A stretch of DNA of 64,000 bases from Rhodobacter sp. (GCA_027490955.1 JAIXXB010000006.1:88051-152050), one strand, 5' to 3'; positions 9,932 to 20,415 are shown, counted from the first letter of the stretch. Translations and numbers: made by a program. Notes: generated from the sequence alone by a model not told the origin.

Positions 9932-10397
9932 CGAGATGATGACGCGCAAATCTTACATTCTGATCGCCGCAGGCGGGTCTGCTGCGCTGCTGGCAGGGGC
10001 CTTTGGTTTTGAATACATCGGCGGGCTTTTGCCCTGCACATTGTGCCTGTGGCAACGCTGGCCCCATGCGGCGGCCCTTGTGCTGGGCGCGTTTGGCCTT
10101 GCCCTGCCGCAGCGCATTTGGCCGATTCTGGGGGCAGTGGCGGCCCTAAGCACAGCCGCGATTGCGCTGTTTCATGTTGGGGTCGAGCAAACTTGGTGGG
10201 AGGGTTTGGCCACCTGCACCGCCGATGCGCTGGCGGGGGTCAGCGTGGATGATCTTCTATCGACGCAAACCACCGTTGGCGCGCCAGTGCGCTGCGATGC
10301 CATTGCATGGCAAATGCTGGGTATTTCGATGGCAGGTTGGAATGGCCTGATCTCGCTGCTGCTGGCTGGGTTTTGGATCAAGGCAGCGCGGGCCTAA
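9924..10397 (+). CDS. dsbB: Disulfide bond formation protein B family
   Basis: PCTLCLWQRWPHAAALVLG CxxC and four predicted TM segments. Confidence 0.88.
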   Translation: MDNEMMTRKSYILIAAGGSAALLAGAFGFEYIGGLLPCTLCLWQRWPHAAALVLGAFGLALPQRIWPILGAVAALSTAAIALFHVGVEQTWWEGLATCTADALAGVSVDDLLSTQTTVGAPVRCDAIAWQMLGISMAGWNGLISLLLAGFWIKAARA

Positions 10398-10400
10398 AGA

Positions 10401-10432
10401 AAAGGCCCCGCTGCGATGCTGCGGGGCCTTTG
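10401..10432 (+). terminator. Rho-independent terminator
   Basis: GGCCCCGC-TGCGATGCT-GCGGGGCC followed by TTTG. Confidence 0.75.
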
Positions 10433-10451
10433 TGGTGCAGTAGTTGTCTTC

Positions 10452-12635
10452 CTATTGCGCCGAACGCAACAGCGGTGTGATCACCCGCACGGCGACACGG
10501 CGGTTTTGCGGCTCGCTCGCTTGGGTATCGATGCGCAGTTCCGTCTCGCCATAGCCCTGAACGATCATGTTTTCAGGCGGAATGGCGAAATATTCAGACA
10601 GGGCCAGCGCCACTGATTCTGCGCGCCGATCAGACAGGGCAAGGTTCATCGCCGCAGCCCCCGTGGCATCGGTATGGCCTTCGATCAAGAACATCTCGGC
10701 AGGGTTTTTGACCAGCATATCTTGCATCACCTCGCCCAAATCGGCCAAGGCATTGGCCTGTTCGGGTGTTATCGCAGCAGAGCCAGAGGCAAAGGTCACC
10801 CGTTCGACATCCACCTCGGCGGCCAGTGCGCGCACCTCGGCGATGTCGCGGATTTGCCGCAGGCTAAAACCGCGCCCCAGTTTTTCGATTTGACGCGCAG
10901 CAATGGCGGCGCGCAGGGCGGCATCCTCGCTGCGGGTCGAGCCAATCACGCGCGGGCGCGGCAATTGGGCCACATTCACAGGCGTTTCGGGCGCAAATTC
11001 GTCCAGCAGCACCAATTCGCGGCCCAAACGATCATATTGTGCGCGGCGCAAAACGCGGCCAGTCGCATCGCGCACAGTGACAACTTGGGTGCCGTCAGCG
11101 CGCTGGACGATGGTGCGCGAAGACCCGTCGTTATAGGTTTCCGTGCGCACAGTAGACCCCGCTTGGCGCAAGATGGCATCATCATCTTTGTACAGCCCAT
11201 AGGTGCCATCGGGGTTTTGCACCACCACGCGGTCACCCGTATTTGACACAACAGTCGAGCGGCCCGTGATCGAATCCAGCACTTGGCCAATCACCACGGC
11301 GCCCAGCACGAAAAGCCCGACCTTTTCCAAATCGGAAAGCCCTGTCTTTTTGCCATCCGCGGTTTTCTTTGGCGCGGCATTGAATTCTTGCGCCGACGTG
11401 CGCGTTTGCGCGGCAGTTAGGGTTTCCACAGTGGTGGCGACTGTGTTTTCGGGTGCGGGAAGCGCGGCCAGCGCAGCCTCGGCGGCGGCAGGATCGATTG
11501 GGGCATCGCCGCCCGCATCGGCGGCAATCATCGGCACGGGCGCATCCAAAGGTGCGGCCACTTCGGGTGGGGCAGCCTCTTCGGTTGGGTCTGCTGGGGC
11601 GGCAAGAAGGGTCGAAAGCGCCTCTGCCTCGGTTTGCGAGACGACGGGCGCATCAATCAGCGGCGCGTCTGGATCAATTGGCGCTTCCTCGGCCACCAGC
11701 CCTGCGGCGGGATCAATCAAAGTGCCATCAGCGGCGGTCGTCTCTGCCGCCCCCTCGGCCAAAGCTGCCTCGGTCTGGGCCTGAATCTCGGCCTCGGTCG
11801 CAGCATCGGCCTGTGCGGCGGCGTCAGCCTCGGCTTGGGCGGCGGCGTCAGCTTCGGTCTGTGCGGCGGCGTCAGCCTCGGCTTGGGCGGCGGCGTCAGC
11901 TTCGGCCTGTGCGGCAGCATCGGCTTCGGCCTGTGCAGCGGCGTCAGCCTCGGCTTGGGCGGCAGCATCAGCTTCGGCCTGTGCGGCGGCATCAGCTTCG
12001 GCTTGGGCAGCGGCATCAGCCTCGGCTTGGGCAGCGGCATCGGCCTCGGCTTGGGCGGCAGCTTCGGCTTCGGCCTGTGCGGCAGCTTCAGCTTCGGCCT
12101 GTGCAGCAGCCTCTGCCTCTGCCTGTGCCGCGGCCTCTGCTTCTGCCTGCGCTGCGGCCTCTGCTTCAGCCTGTGCCGCGGCCTCTGCTTCAGCCTGCGC
12201 AGCGGCTTCTGCTTCAGCTTGTGCTGCAGCTTCTGCTTCTGCTTGTGCAGCAGCCTCTGCCTCTGCCTGTGCAGCAGCCTCTGCTTCTGCCTGTGCAGCA
12301 GCCTCTGCTTCAGCCTGCGCGGCGGCCTCTGCTTCAGCCTGTGCTGCGGCTTCGGCTTGCGCAGCAGCTTCTGCCTGCGCGGCGGCTTCGGCTTCGGCCT
12401 GTGCAGCGGCGGCAGCCTCGTTGTCTAGGCGGCGCTGAATCTCATTCGCGGCTTTCAAAATCTCTTCATCTTCCAGACTGCAGACAATATCGGCGGTCGG
12501 CTCGCACAGAACAGTGCCATCTGCTGCAATAATTCTGCCAGCATCGTCCATCACCTGCGCCATCATCGGCAGCGGAGCCATGGGGGCCATCGCCATCGAT
12601 ACGATTGTGGTTGAGGTCAGCAAACGCTTCATCAT
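10452..12635 (-). CDS. OmpA family protein with long AEAEAAAQ tandem repeats
   Basis: C-terminal OmpA-like FLIEGHTDATGAAAMNLALSDRRAESVALALSEYF...GYGETEL; signal peptide MMKRLLTSTTIVSMAMAPMAPLP; SD GGAAGG. Confidence 0.88.
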   Translation of the reverse strand: MMKRLLTSTTIVSMAMAPMAPLPMMAQVMDDAGRIIAADGTVLCEPTADIVCSLEDEEILKAANEIQRRLDNEAAAAAQAEAEAAAQAEAAAQAEAAAQAEAEAAAQAEAEAAAQAEAEAAAQAEAEAAAQAEAEAAAQAEAEAAAQAEAEAAAQAEAEAAAQAEAEAAAQAEAEAAAQAEAEAAAQAEAEAAAQAEADAAAQAEADAAAQAEADAAAQAEADAAAQAEADAAAQAEADAAAQAEADAAAQAEADAAAQTEADAAAQAEADAAAQADAATEAEIQAQTEAALAEGAAETTAADGTLIDPAAGLVAEEAPIDPDAPLIDAPVVSQTEAEALSTLLAAPADPTEEAAPPEVAAPLDAPVPMIAADAGGDAPIDPAAAEAALAALPAPENTVATTVETLTAAQTRTSAQEFNAAPKKTADGKKTGLSDLEKVGLFVLGAVVIGQVLDSITGRSTVVSNTGDRVVVQNPDGTYGLYKDDDAILRQAGSTVRTETYNDGSSRTIVQRADGTQVVTVRDATGRVLRRAQYDRLGRELVLLDEFAPETPVNVAQLPRPRVIGSTRSEDAALRAAIAARQIEKLGRGFSLRQIRDIAEVRALAAEVDVERVTFASGSAAITPEQANALADLGEVMQDMLVKNPAEMFLIEGHTDATGAAAMNLALSDRRAESVALALSEYFAIPPENMIVQGYGETELRIDTQASEPQNRRVAVRVITPLLRSAQ
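11781..12419 (-). repeat. 24-bp tandem minisatellite encoding AEAEAAAQ / AEADAAAQ
   Basis: Roughly 20-25 in-frame 8-aa units, the Glu type N-terminal and the Asp type C-terminal. Confidence 0.9.
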
Positions 12636-12836
12636 TCGTCCTTCCATCTGCAAACGGCCACCCGTCGTGCCGTCTTTGCCCCCTTTTGCCAAATCTGCGC
12701 CCGCTATGCGATAGCAGTTTGGCACATTGTGCAAATTGGCGCGCGTTATCTGATAACATTGGCCAAAAGTTGCTTGGCCCTGCGCCACCTTTTGTGCAGA
12801 TTACACCCAAGGTTGATCCGCCCATCAGGAGACAGA

Positions 12837-13865
12837 ATGCGCGCGCTTGCCATAACCTGTGTTAAGAATGAAGGCGCGTTTTTGCTGGAATGGCTGGCCC
12901 ATCACCGCGCGGTCGGATTTACCGATTTTCTGGTTTATTCGAACGATTGCAGCGATGGCACAGATGTGATGCTGGACCGCTTGCAAGAAATGGGTTGGCT
13001 GACCCATATCCGCAACGATGGCCCCCATGACAAAGGGCCACAATGGGCGATGTTGAAAGATGCCGAAACCCATGCGCTGACGCTGGCCGCAGCTTGGGTC
13101 TTGGTTCTGGATATTGACGAATTCGTGAATATTCACGCAGGGGCCAAAACGCTGGGCGATTTGCTGGCGGCCCTGCCAGATGCCGATGCAATCACCCTGA
13201 CATGGCGGCTGTTTGGCAATGCAGGCACGGTTGAGATGCGCGATGTTCCCGTAACCGCCAGCTTTACCCGCGCCGCCCCTGCCACGCTGGGCTGGCCATG
13301 GCGCGCGCATATGTTCAAAACCCTGATGCGCGGGCCTGCGCATGGCCCCTTTGCCAAACTGGGCGTGCACCGCCCGCGCGGTGCGAAAGACGGCGTAAGC
13401 CCGCGCTGGTATGATGGCGCGGGCCGCATCTTGGGCGGCGCATTTGCAGGTGGGCGGGTGTTTTCCGATTACACGCAAAACAGCTATGCCTTGGTGCAAT
13501 TGAACCATTACCCGCTGGGGTCGATCGAAAGCTATCTGATCAAGGCAGACCGTGGCCGCGCCAACCGCGATGCCTCTGGCTTTGATCTGGGCTATTGGAT
13601 CGAGCGGAATTTGAACGAGGTGGACGATCGCAGCATATTGGGCCTAGATAGCCAAAACCTGCGCGCCGCGCTGCACGCCGACCCCGTGCTGGGTGATCTG
13701 CATCTACGCGCCTTTGCATGGCGCAAAACCCGCTTTGCCCAATTGATGCAGCACGAGCCGTGGCGCGCCCTTTATGGTCGTTTGCGCATGGCCGCGCCGT
13801 CACGGGCGCTTAGCATTGAAGAGGCGCGCGAGATCACGCGCCATATCCCGCAGGGCCAAGATTAG
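12837..13865 (+). CDS. Glycosyltransferase family 2/92-like protein
   Basis: MRALAITCVKNEGAFLLEWLAHHRAVGFTDFLVYSNDCSDGTD, VLDIDEFVNIH. Confidence 0.82.
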   Translation: MRALAITCVKNEGAFLLEWLAHHRAVGFTDFLVYSNDCSDGTDVMLDRLQEMGWLTHIRNDGPHDKGPQWAMLKDAETHALTLAAAWVLVLDIDEFVNIHAGAKTLGDLLAALPDADAITLTWRLFGNAGTVEMRDVPVTASFTRAAPATLGWPWRAHMFKTLMRGPAHGPFAKLGVHRPRGAKDGVSPRWYDGAGRILGGAFAGGRVFSDYTQNSYALVQLNHYPLGSIESYLIKADRGRANRDASGFDLGYWIERNLNEVDDRSILGLDSQNLRAALHADPVLGDLHLRAFAWRKTRFAQLMQHEPWRALYGRLRMAAPSRALSIEEAREITRHIPQGQD

Positions 13866-13882
13866 CGCCCAAGATTAGCGCC

Positions 13883-14302
13883 TTAATACCGCACCAAACG
13901 GGCCAAAACCTCGCTGCGCGCCTCTGTCTCGTCCAGCATGCAAGACATCACGGCAATGCCCTGCCCCGATCCGCCCACCCAATTAAACCCCTCGGCCGCG
14001 CAAGTGCCATCGCGCACCGCAATCCATGCGCGCTGGGCAGAGCGCAGGGCATCTTGCGCGCCGCGTTCGGATTTCGGCAGGCTTTCATCGATGGATTTCA
14101 TCTGCGCCATGGCCGATTTATAGGCCGCGTTCAGCACTGCATCGGCGGCGGCATATTGTTTGTCCAAACAGGCGGCCATAGACATCGTGTCTTGCGCCAA
14201 ATCACAATTGGCATTTTGCGCGGCGGCCTGCCCCGCAGCCAAACCCGCACCAAACAAGGGCAGTGCGATGCTCAGGGCAAGGCCGAAATAAAGTTGGCGC
14301 AT
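13883..14302 (-). CDS. LprI-like / DUF1311 secreted protein
   Basis: Signal peptide, NCDLAQDTMSMAACLDKQYAAADAVLNAAYK, RAWIAVRDGTCAAEG. Confidence 0.8.
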   Translation of the reverse strand: MRQLYFGLALSIALPLFGAGLAAGQAAAQNANCDLAQDTMSMAACLDKQYAAADAVLNAAYKSAMAQMKSIDESLPKSERGAQDALRSAQRAWIAVRDGTCAAEGFNWVGGSGQGIAVMSCMLDETEARSEVLARLVRY

Positions 14303-14403
14303 CTTTGTCTCTCCACAATGGACGGGTTGGTTTGCGCAACTATGGCCCAGATGGGCGCGCATTGCATCTGGAAATACGCGCGCCGATGCGCTAACCCGCA
14401 GCC

Positions 14404-15447
14404 ATGACCGATCGGCTGACCATTCCTCGCCCCGACGATATGCATCTGCATCTGCGCGATGGTGCGATGCTGGCTGCGGTTTTGCCCGAAACCGCGCGCC
14501 ATTTTGGCCGCGCCTTGATCATGCCCAATTTGGTGCCGCCCGTGGTCACGATGGCCGATGCAGCCGCCTACCGCGCCCGCATCATGGCTGCCCTACCTGC
14601 GGGGGCAGATTTCACCCCGCTGATGACGCTGTATTTGACCGAAGGCACCGATCCTGCCGATGTGGCAAAGGCCCATAAGGCAGGGCTGATCCATGCGGTC
14701 AAACTCTACCCGGCAGGGGCCACCACCAATTCGCATGGCGGTGTGCGCGATATCGCCCGCGTTTTGCCTGTGCTGGAAAAAATGGCCGAAATTGGCCTGC
14801 CGCTATGCCTGCATGGCGAAGTGACCGATGCCGATGTTGATATCTTTGACCGAGAGGCGGTGTTTATTGATACGGTGCTAGATCCGCTGCGCCGCCGCCT
14901 GCCTCAGTTGCGCGTGGTGATGGAACATATCACCACATCGCAAGGCGTGGATTATGCGCGCACAGGCGGCGACAATCTGGCCGCCACCATCACCACGCAC
15001 CACCTGATCATCAACCGCAATCACATCCTCGCAGGTGGGATCAAGCCGCATTACTACTGCCTGCCCGTGGCCAAACGCGAAAGCCACCGCTTGGCCCTGC
15101 GGGCGGCGGCCACATCGGGCGAGGCGCGGTTTTTTCTGGGCACCGATTCTGCGCCGCATATCGATGCGCTCAAAGAACATGCCTGCGGCTGCGCGGGATG
15201 CTTTACGGCCACCAACACCATGCCGCTGCTGGCGCATGTGTTCGAAGAAATGGGCGCGCTGGACAGGCTGGCGGGATTTACCGCGCGCTTTGGCGCGGCG
15301 TTTTACGGCCTGCCCGTATCAGACAAAACCCTGACGCTGACCAAATCCGCCGCCCCTATGATCTGGCCCGAAAAGCTGGATACTGGCGCAGGCCCCGTGA
15401 CGATTTTCAACCCAGGCTTTCCAGTGTTCTGGCAGGTAAGCTCTTGA
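14404..15447 (+). CDS. pyrC: Dihydroorotase
   Basis: [38 protein letters not shown]. Confidence 0.95.
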   Translation: MTDRLTIPRPDDMHLHLRDGAMLAAVLPETARHFGRALIMPNLVPPVVTMADAAAYRARIMAALPAGADFTPLMTLYLTEGTDPADVAKAHKAGLIHAVKLYPAGATTNSHGGVRDIARVLPVLEKMAEIGLPLCLHGEVTDADVDIFDREAVFIDTVLDPLRRRLPQLRVVMEHITTSQGVDYARTGGDNLAATITTHHLIINRNHILAGGIKPHYYCLPVAKRESHRLALRAAATSGEARFFLGTDSAPHIDALKEHACGCAGCFTATNTMPLLAHVFEEMGALDRLAGFTARFGAAFYGLPVSDKTLTLTKSAAPMIWPEKLDTGAGPVTIFNPGFPVFWQVSS

Positions 15448-15533
15448 TTTCACTTTGGCTTAAATATCCGCGCCGCAGGCATATGACGCTGCGGACAGGA
15501 GCCTTCGGCGAGGATATTTGTGCTAAAGTGAAA
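15448..15533. repeat. 86-nt imperfect inverted repeat in pyrC-pyrE gap
   Basis: 28-nt arms (24/28 match): TTTCACTTTGGCTTAAATATCCGCGCCG ... CGGCGAGGATATTTGTGCTAAAGTGAAA. Confidence 0.8.
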
Positions 15534-15550
15534 GCGCGAAAGGCAAGCTC

Positions 15551-16225
15551 ATGATCCCCACCTCCTTCCCCCCCGCCGATGAGATTGCCCGCCTCACCGC
15601 GCGCGCGCTTTTGGAAATCAAGGCGGTTCATTTCAACGCAGATCAGCCCTTTACGCTGGCCTCTGGCCTGCCCAGCCCGACCTATATCGATTGCCGCAAG
15701 CTGATATCTTATCCGCGCATCAGGTCCACCTTGATGGATTTTCTGTGCATCACGGTCATGCGCCGTGCGGGCTTTGAGGCCTTTGACAATATCGCAGGCG
15801 GCGAAACAGCGGGCATTCCCTTTGCTGCGCTTGTGGCCGAACGGATGGCCTTGCCGATGAGTTATGTGCGCAAAAAGCCAAAGGGCTATGGGCGCAATGC
15901 CCGTATCGAGGGCGCGATGCGCGAGGGCGAGCGCGTTTTGCTGGTCGAAGATCTGACCACGGATGGCGGATCGAAACTGTCCTTCGTCGATGCCATCCGC
16001 GAGACGGGGGCAAGCTGCGCCCATACTGCTGTGATCTTTTACTACGGGATTTTCCCCGAAACCACGCAGCGTTTGGCCGATCACGGCGTGGCGCTGCACC
16101 ATCTGTGCACATGGTGGGATGTTTTGGCCGAAGCGCGCGCGCAAGGCGCATTTGATGCAGCAACCCTTGCCGAGGTGGAGGTGTTTTTGCAAACCCCCCG
16201 CGCATGGCAAGAGGCGCGCCGCTGA
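15551..16225 (+). CDS. pyrE: Orotate phosphoribosyltransferase
   Basis: PRPP-binding [45 protein letters not shown]. Confidence 0.93.
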   Translation: MIPTSFPPADEIARLTARALLEIKAVHFNADQPFTLASGLPSPTYIDCRKLISYPRIRSTLMDFLCITVMRRAGFEAFDNIAGGETAGIPFAALVAERMALPMSYVRKKPKGYGRNARIEGAMREGERVLLVEDLTTDGGSKLSFVDAIRETGASCAHTAVIFYYGIFPETTQRLADHGVALHHLCTWWDVLAEARAQGAFDAATLAEVEVFLQTPRAWQEARR

Positions 16226-16380
16226 TCGTTTTTTCGGGGGATGGGGCTGTGCAGCCTTTGGGGATAAGGCAAAAGCGAATCTGCCACTCTCGCCTAAACC
16301 CGCAAGATATGGTAGAAGGCGCGCAGGGATTGTCTATAAAACCGCCCAATCGGCGTTTTCGCGCGCAACTCCCCCCTAAG

Positions 16381-16389
16381 TTATCCACA
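16381..16389 (+). promoter_or_regulatory. DnaA box upstream of dnaB
   Basis: Perfect TTATCCACA. Confidence 0.6.
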
Positions 16390-16459
16390 TTGCGGGGGCG
16401 CGCGCGGCGCAGTAGCTAGGGTGTAACGAAAGACATATCAGGCCAGAAAAGAGGACGCG

Positions 16460-17968
16460 ATGAACGAAGTTGCCACGCTGCGCCCTGTTCTTCCCCCCGC
16501 GCCAGAGGCCGCGCAGACCGATGTTTTGCCGCAAAACATCGAGGCCGAACAGCAGCTTTTGGGCGCGATTTTGACCAATAACGATGTGTATGATCGCATC
16601 AGCAGCCTTGTGAAACCTGAACATTTCTTTGACCCTGTCCACCAGCGCATTTTTGAACGCGCCGCCGCGCGCATTCAAAAGAACGCCATTGTCAGCCCTG
16701 TCACCCTAAAACCCTTTTTCGAAGAAGATGAGGGTTTGAAAGAACTTGGCGGCCCGTCTTACTTGGTGCGTCTGGCGGGGGCTGCGATTTCGGCCTATGC
16801 GGCGCGCGATTATGCGCAGATGATCTATGATCTGGCGGTGCGGCGCGAATTGATTGCGCTGGGCCGCGATATCGCCGCCAAGGCGGGCAAGATCGAAGTG
16901 GACAGCGAGCCGAAAGAACAAATCATCGAGGCCGAGCAGCGCCTGTATAAGCTGGGCGAACAGGGCGTGGCCGAGCGCGGCTTTCAATCCTTTCTCAAGG
17001 CCGTCACGCAGGCGGTGGATGTGGCCAATGCCGCCTATCAGCGCGATGGCGGGCTTGCGGGCATCTCTACGGGTTTGATCGATTTGGACAAGAAATTGGG
17101 CGGGCTGCACCCATCGGATTTGCTGATCCTTGCAGGCCGCCCGTCTATGGGCAAAACCTCGCTGGCGACCAACATCGCCTTTAACATTGCCAAGGCGCAT
17201 CGGCGCGGCGTGTTGCCCAATGGCGATCAGGGCAGTGTGCAAGGCGGGGTGGTCGGCTTTTTCAGTTTGGAAATGAGCGCCGAGCAATTGGCCGCGCGTA
17301 TCCTGTCCGAAGCTGCCGAAATCCCGTCCGAACAGATCAGGCGCGGCGATATGACCGAAGGCGAGTTTCGCCGCTTTGTCGAGGCGGCAAAATCGCTGGA
17401 AACCTGCCCGCTGTTCATCGACGACACCCCTGCCCTGCCCATTTCGCAAGTTGCCGCGCGCGCGCGCAGGCTGAAGCGGACGCATGGGCTGGACGTGCTG
17501 ATCATCGACTATTTGCAACTGCTAAAGGGATCCAGCAAAGACAACCGCGTGCAGGAAGTGTCCGAAATCACCCAAGGGCTAAAGGCGATTGCAAAGGAAT
17601 TAAACATTCCCGTAGTGGCCCTGTCGCAGCTGTCGCGCCAAGTGGAAAGTCGCGAAGATAAACGCCCGCAACTGTCAGACCTGCGCGAATCAGGCTCGAT
17701 CGAACAAGACGCCGATGTGGTGATGTTTGTGTACCGCGATGAATATTACAAAGAGCGCGAAAAGCCCGGGGATCACGAATTGGAAAAAATGGCGCAGTGG
17801 CAGGCCGTGATGGAACAGGTGCATGGCAAGGCCGAGGTGATTATCGGCAAGCAGCGCCACGGGCCGATTGGGTCGGTTGAACTGGCCTTCGAAGGGCAGT
17901 TTACCCGATTTTCCAACCTTGCCAAAGCATGGCAGGGCGGCGGCACAAGCAAAGACGTGGGGTTTTGA
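16460..17968 (+). CDS. dnaB: Replicative DNA helicase
   Basis: Walker A LAGRPSMGKTSLATN, FFSLEMSAEQLAARIL, LSDLRESGSIEQDADVVMF. Confidence 0.96.
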   Translation: MNEVATLRPVLPPAPEAAQTDVLPQNIEAEQQLLGAILTNNDVYDRISSLVKPEHFFDPVHQRIFERAAARIQKNAIVSPVTLKPFFEEDEGLKELGGPSYLVRLAGAAISAYAARDYAQMIYDLAVRRELIALGRDIAAKAGKIEVDSEPKEQIIEAEQRLYKLGEQGVAERGFQSFLKAVTQAVDVANAAYQRDGGLAGISTGLIDLDKKLGGLHPSDLLILAGRPSMGKTSLATNIAFNIAKAHRRGVLPNGDQGSVQGGVVGFFSLEMSAEQLAARILSEAAEIPSEQIRRGDMTEGEFRRFVEAAKSLETCPLFIDDTPALPISQVAARARRLKRTHGLDVLIIDYLQLLKGSSKDNRVQEVSEITQGLKAIAKELNIPVVALSQLSRQVESREDKRPQLSDLRESGSIEQDADVVMFVYRDEYYKEREKPGDHELEKMAQWQAVMEQVHGKAEVIIGKQRHGPIGSVELAFEGQFTRFSNLAKAWQGGGTSKDVGF

Positions 17969-18759
17969 TGCGGTCTTATTCCTTTACACATGCTATCACG
18001 CGCCTGCCTGCGCCCAGCATTTTGGACGGGCTGCGCGCTGTGGACACAGGCGCGCCAGATTTGGCGCGCATGATGCAGCATCACGCCGATTATTCAAAGG
18101 CTTTGGCCGAAACAGGGGCAAAGGTTATTCAATTGCCCGCCCTGCCCGCCTATCCTGACAGTGTTTTTGTCGAAGATACCGCGCTGTGCCTGCCCGAAGG
18201 CGCAGTGATCATGCGCCCCGGCGCTCCCAGCCGTTTGGGCGAGGCGGGCGAAATGGCCCCGCATCTGGCGCAGCTTTACCCAAATCTGCACCACATCACA
18301 GGCGCAGATAGTTTTATCGAGGCGGGCGATATCTTGATGTGCGAGGGCGAGGTGCTGGTTGGCAGATCGGCGCGCACCAACGGCGCGGGCATAGCCGAAC
18401 TTGCGGGGATTTTGGCGCAGTGGGGCATCAAAACCCGTGAAGTGTTTACCCCCGCGGGCGTTTTGCATTTTAAAACCGATTGCAGCCTGATGGATGCGGA
18501 AACCATCCTTGCCACGCCGCGCCTTGCGGCATCGGGCTGCTTTGATGGCTATCGCGTGATCCACACAGGCGATGGCGAAGAGGCGGCGGCCAATGCCATT
18601 CGCTTTAACAATCTGGTGCTGATGGCGGCAGGTTTTCCGCGCACGCGCGATGCGCTGCTGCGCGCAGGATATGAGCTGCGCGAGATTGGCAACAGCGAAT
18701 GCGCCAAACTTGATGGCGGCATGTCCTGCCTGTCCTTGCGCTTTACCCCGCCAAGCTGA
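17968..18759 (+). CDS. ddaH: Dimethylarginine dimethylaminohydrolase / arginine deiminase family
   Basis: DSVFVEDTALCLPEGAVIMRPGAPSR, HLKTD-like ALHFKTDCSLMD, catalytic-type C-terminal Cys; TGATG overlap with dnaB. Confidence 0.85.
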   Translation: MRSYSFTHAITRLPAPSILDGLRAVDTGAPDLARMMQHHADYSKALAETGAKVIQLPALPAYPDSVFVEDTALCLPEGAVIMRPGAPSRLGEAGEMAPHLAQLYPNLHHITGADSFIEAGDILMCEGEVLVGRSARTNGAGIAELAGILAQWGIKTREVFTPAGVLHFKTDCSLMDAETILATPRLAASGCFDGYRVIHTGDGEEAAANAIRFNNLVLMAAGFPRTRDALLRAGYELREIGNSECAKLDGGMSCLSLRFTPPS

Positions 18760-18786
18760 TCGGGCATAAGGGGAAAAAGCCTTAGG

Positions 18787-19806
18787 TTGTTCATGCCCGC
18801 CAGCGCAAAAAAAGCCCCCAAAAAACCGCCCCCCTTTAACATCATCGCCGTGGCCCAAGCGGGCAGGCTGGGCTATGAGGCGGCGCTGCTGCTGGCCAGC
18901 CTGAGGGCCAACAGCCCAAGTTTTCAAGGCCGCGTCTTACTGGCCGAACCCTTGCCAGGGCGGCTGTGGCCGCGCGATCCGCGCATTCCAAACGGCCCGC
19001 TGCGCGAGGCGCTGCTGGCCATGGGGGCCGAATTTATCCCCTTTGAAACACAGGAATTCGGCGCGCCCTATGCGATTGGCAACAAAATAGAATGCCTCGC
19101 CGCCATGCCCGATGCGCCATTTTTGTTTTTGGACACAGACACGCTGATCACAGGCGATTTGGGCACTGTCGGGTTTGATTTTGCGCGCCCCTCCGCATCG
19201 ATGCGGCGCGAAGGAACATGGCCCATTATCGAACTTTATGGCCCAAGCTATCACCAAACATGGAAATCGCTGTATGATTTGATGGGGCTGGATATCACCC
19301 CCACAATCGACACTTCACAGCCAGATGAATATTGGCAGCGCTATATGTATTTCAACGCTGGCTGGTTTTTTGGCGCTTCGGCCCCCGAATTTGGACGGCG
19401 GTTTTTGCACACCGCTTGCACGATCCGCGACCGCACCCCAGCCGAAGTGGTGATCCAAGAGCTTTATCCATGGCTGGATCAAATCGCCCTGCCATTGGTC
19501 ATCCACAGTTTGGGCGGCGGGCGGCCAGATGCGGCGCTGGCAGGGCTGGATGGCGATGTCACCTGCCATTACCGCCTTTTGCCCCTGCTTTACGCGCGCG
19601 AATCCGACGCCGCAGTCGCAGCATTAGAGGCCGCCGCCCTGCGCGACGACCTGCGCCCCATTCTGCGCGATTACGCGCCTGTTAAAATGATGGTCTATCA
19701 AAACAAAGGCCGCAAAGCCCGCGCCCTGTTCGACCGCGCCCGCCTGCCGCGCCGCGAACAGGCAATTCGCAAACTGCTTAAGGCCGAGGGCCTGTGGCTG
19801 CGCTGA
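18787..19806 (+). CDS. Conserved hypothetical, glycosyltransferase-like
   Basis: FLFLDTDTLITGDL DxD-type motif, YMYFNAGWFFG. Confidence 0.65.
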   Translation: MFMPASAKKAPKKPPPFNIIAVAQAGRLGYEAALLLASLRANSPSFQGRVLLAEPLPGRLWPRDPRIPNGPLREALLAMGAEFIPFETQEFGAPYAIGNKIECLAAMPDAPFLFLDTDTLITGDLGTVGFDFARPSASMRREGTWPIIELYGPSYHQTWKSLYDLMGLDITPTIDTSQPDEYWQRYMYFNAGWFFGASAPEFGRRFLHTACTIRDRTPAEVVIQELYPWLDQIALPLVIHSLGGGRPDAALAGLDGDVTCHYRLLPLLYARESDAAVAALEAAALRDDLRPILRDYAPVKMMVYQNKGRKARALFDRARLPRREQAIRKLLKAEGLWLR

Positions 19807-19824
19807 ACAGGCGGGCTTGCCCTT

Positions 19825-20415
19825 TCAGGCCCATAGAACAGGCAGCATCGAGGCGATCAAAAGCGCGGCCATTGTCCAGTTGAACAGGCGCAAGCGCACA
19901 GGGTTTTGCAAAAGCACGCGCAGACCTTCGCCCATGGCGCACCACAGCGACACCGAGGGCAGATTGACCGCGGCAAAAACAGCGCCCACTGTGACGATGG
20001 CGGCCAAACTACCATCCCCGCCGTAAACTGTGGCCGCGGTGATGGACATGGCGATGGCCTTGGGGTTGACCCATTGAAACGCCGCCGCCTGAAAAAATGT
20101 CAGCGGCGCAGCACCCACTTTGCCCCGTGCAGGGGCCGCCGAATTTGCGATTTTCCACGCCAGCCACAGCACATAGGCCAGCGAGGCCACCTTTAGCGCC
20201 AGCATCACCCGCGGCTCGGCATGCAGCGCAGCCGCAAGGCCCAGCCCCATCACCACCACCATAAAGGAATGGCCCGCGCTAATGCCCAGCATATGGGGCA
20301 AACTGCGCCGCAGCCCGAAATTCGCCCCCGATGCCAGCAGCATCATATTATTCGGCCCCGGCGTCGCGCTGGTGGCAAAGGCATAGGCAATCAGGGGCAG
20401 AAATGTATGTTCCAT
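19825..20415 (-). CDS. LysE/RhtB family amino-acid exporter
   Basis: FATSATPGPNNMMLLASGANFGLRRSLPHMLGI. Confidence 0.9.
   Translation of the reverse strand: MEHTFLPLIAYAFATSATPGPNNMMLLASGANFGLRRSLPHMLGISAGHSFMVVVMGLGLAAALHAEPRVMLALKVASLAYVLWLAWKIANSAAPARGKVGAAPLTFFQAAAFQWVNPKAIAMSITAATVYGGDGSLAAIVTVGAVFAAVNLPSVSLWCAMGEGLRVLLQNPVRLRLFNWTMAALLIASMLPVLWA

Noticed and set aside
11453-12532. 359-aa plus-strand ORF (R/P/Q/L-rich) and 264-aa ORF at 11634
   Set aside because: Antisense frames of the OmpA 24-bp repeat; low-complexity artefacts.
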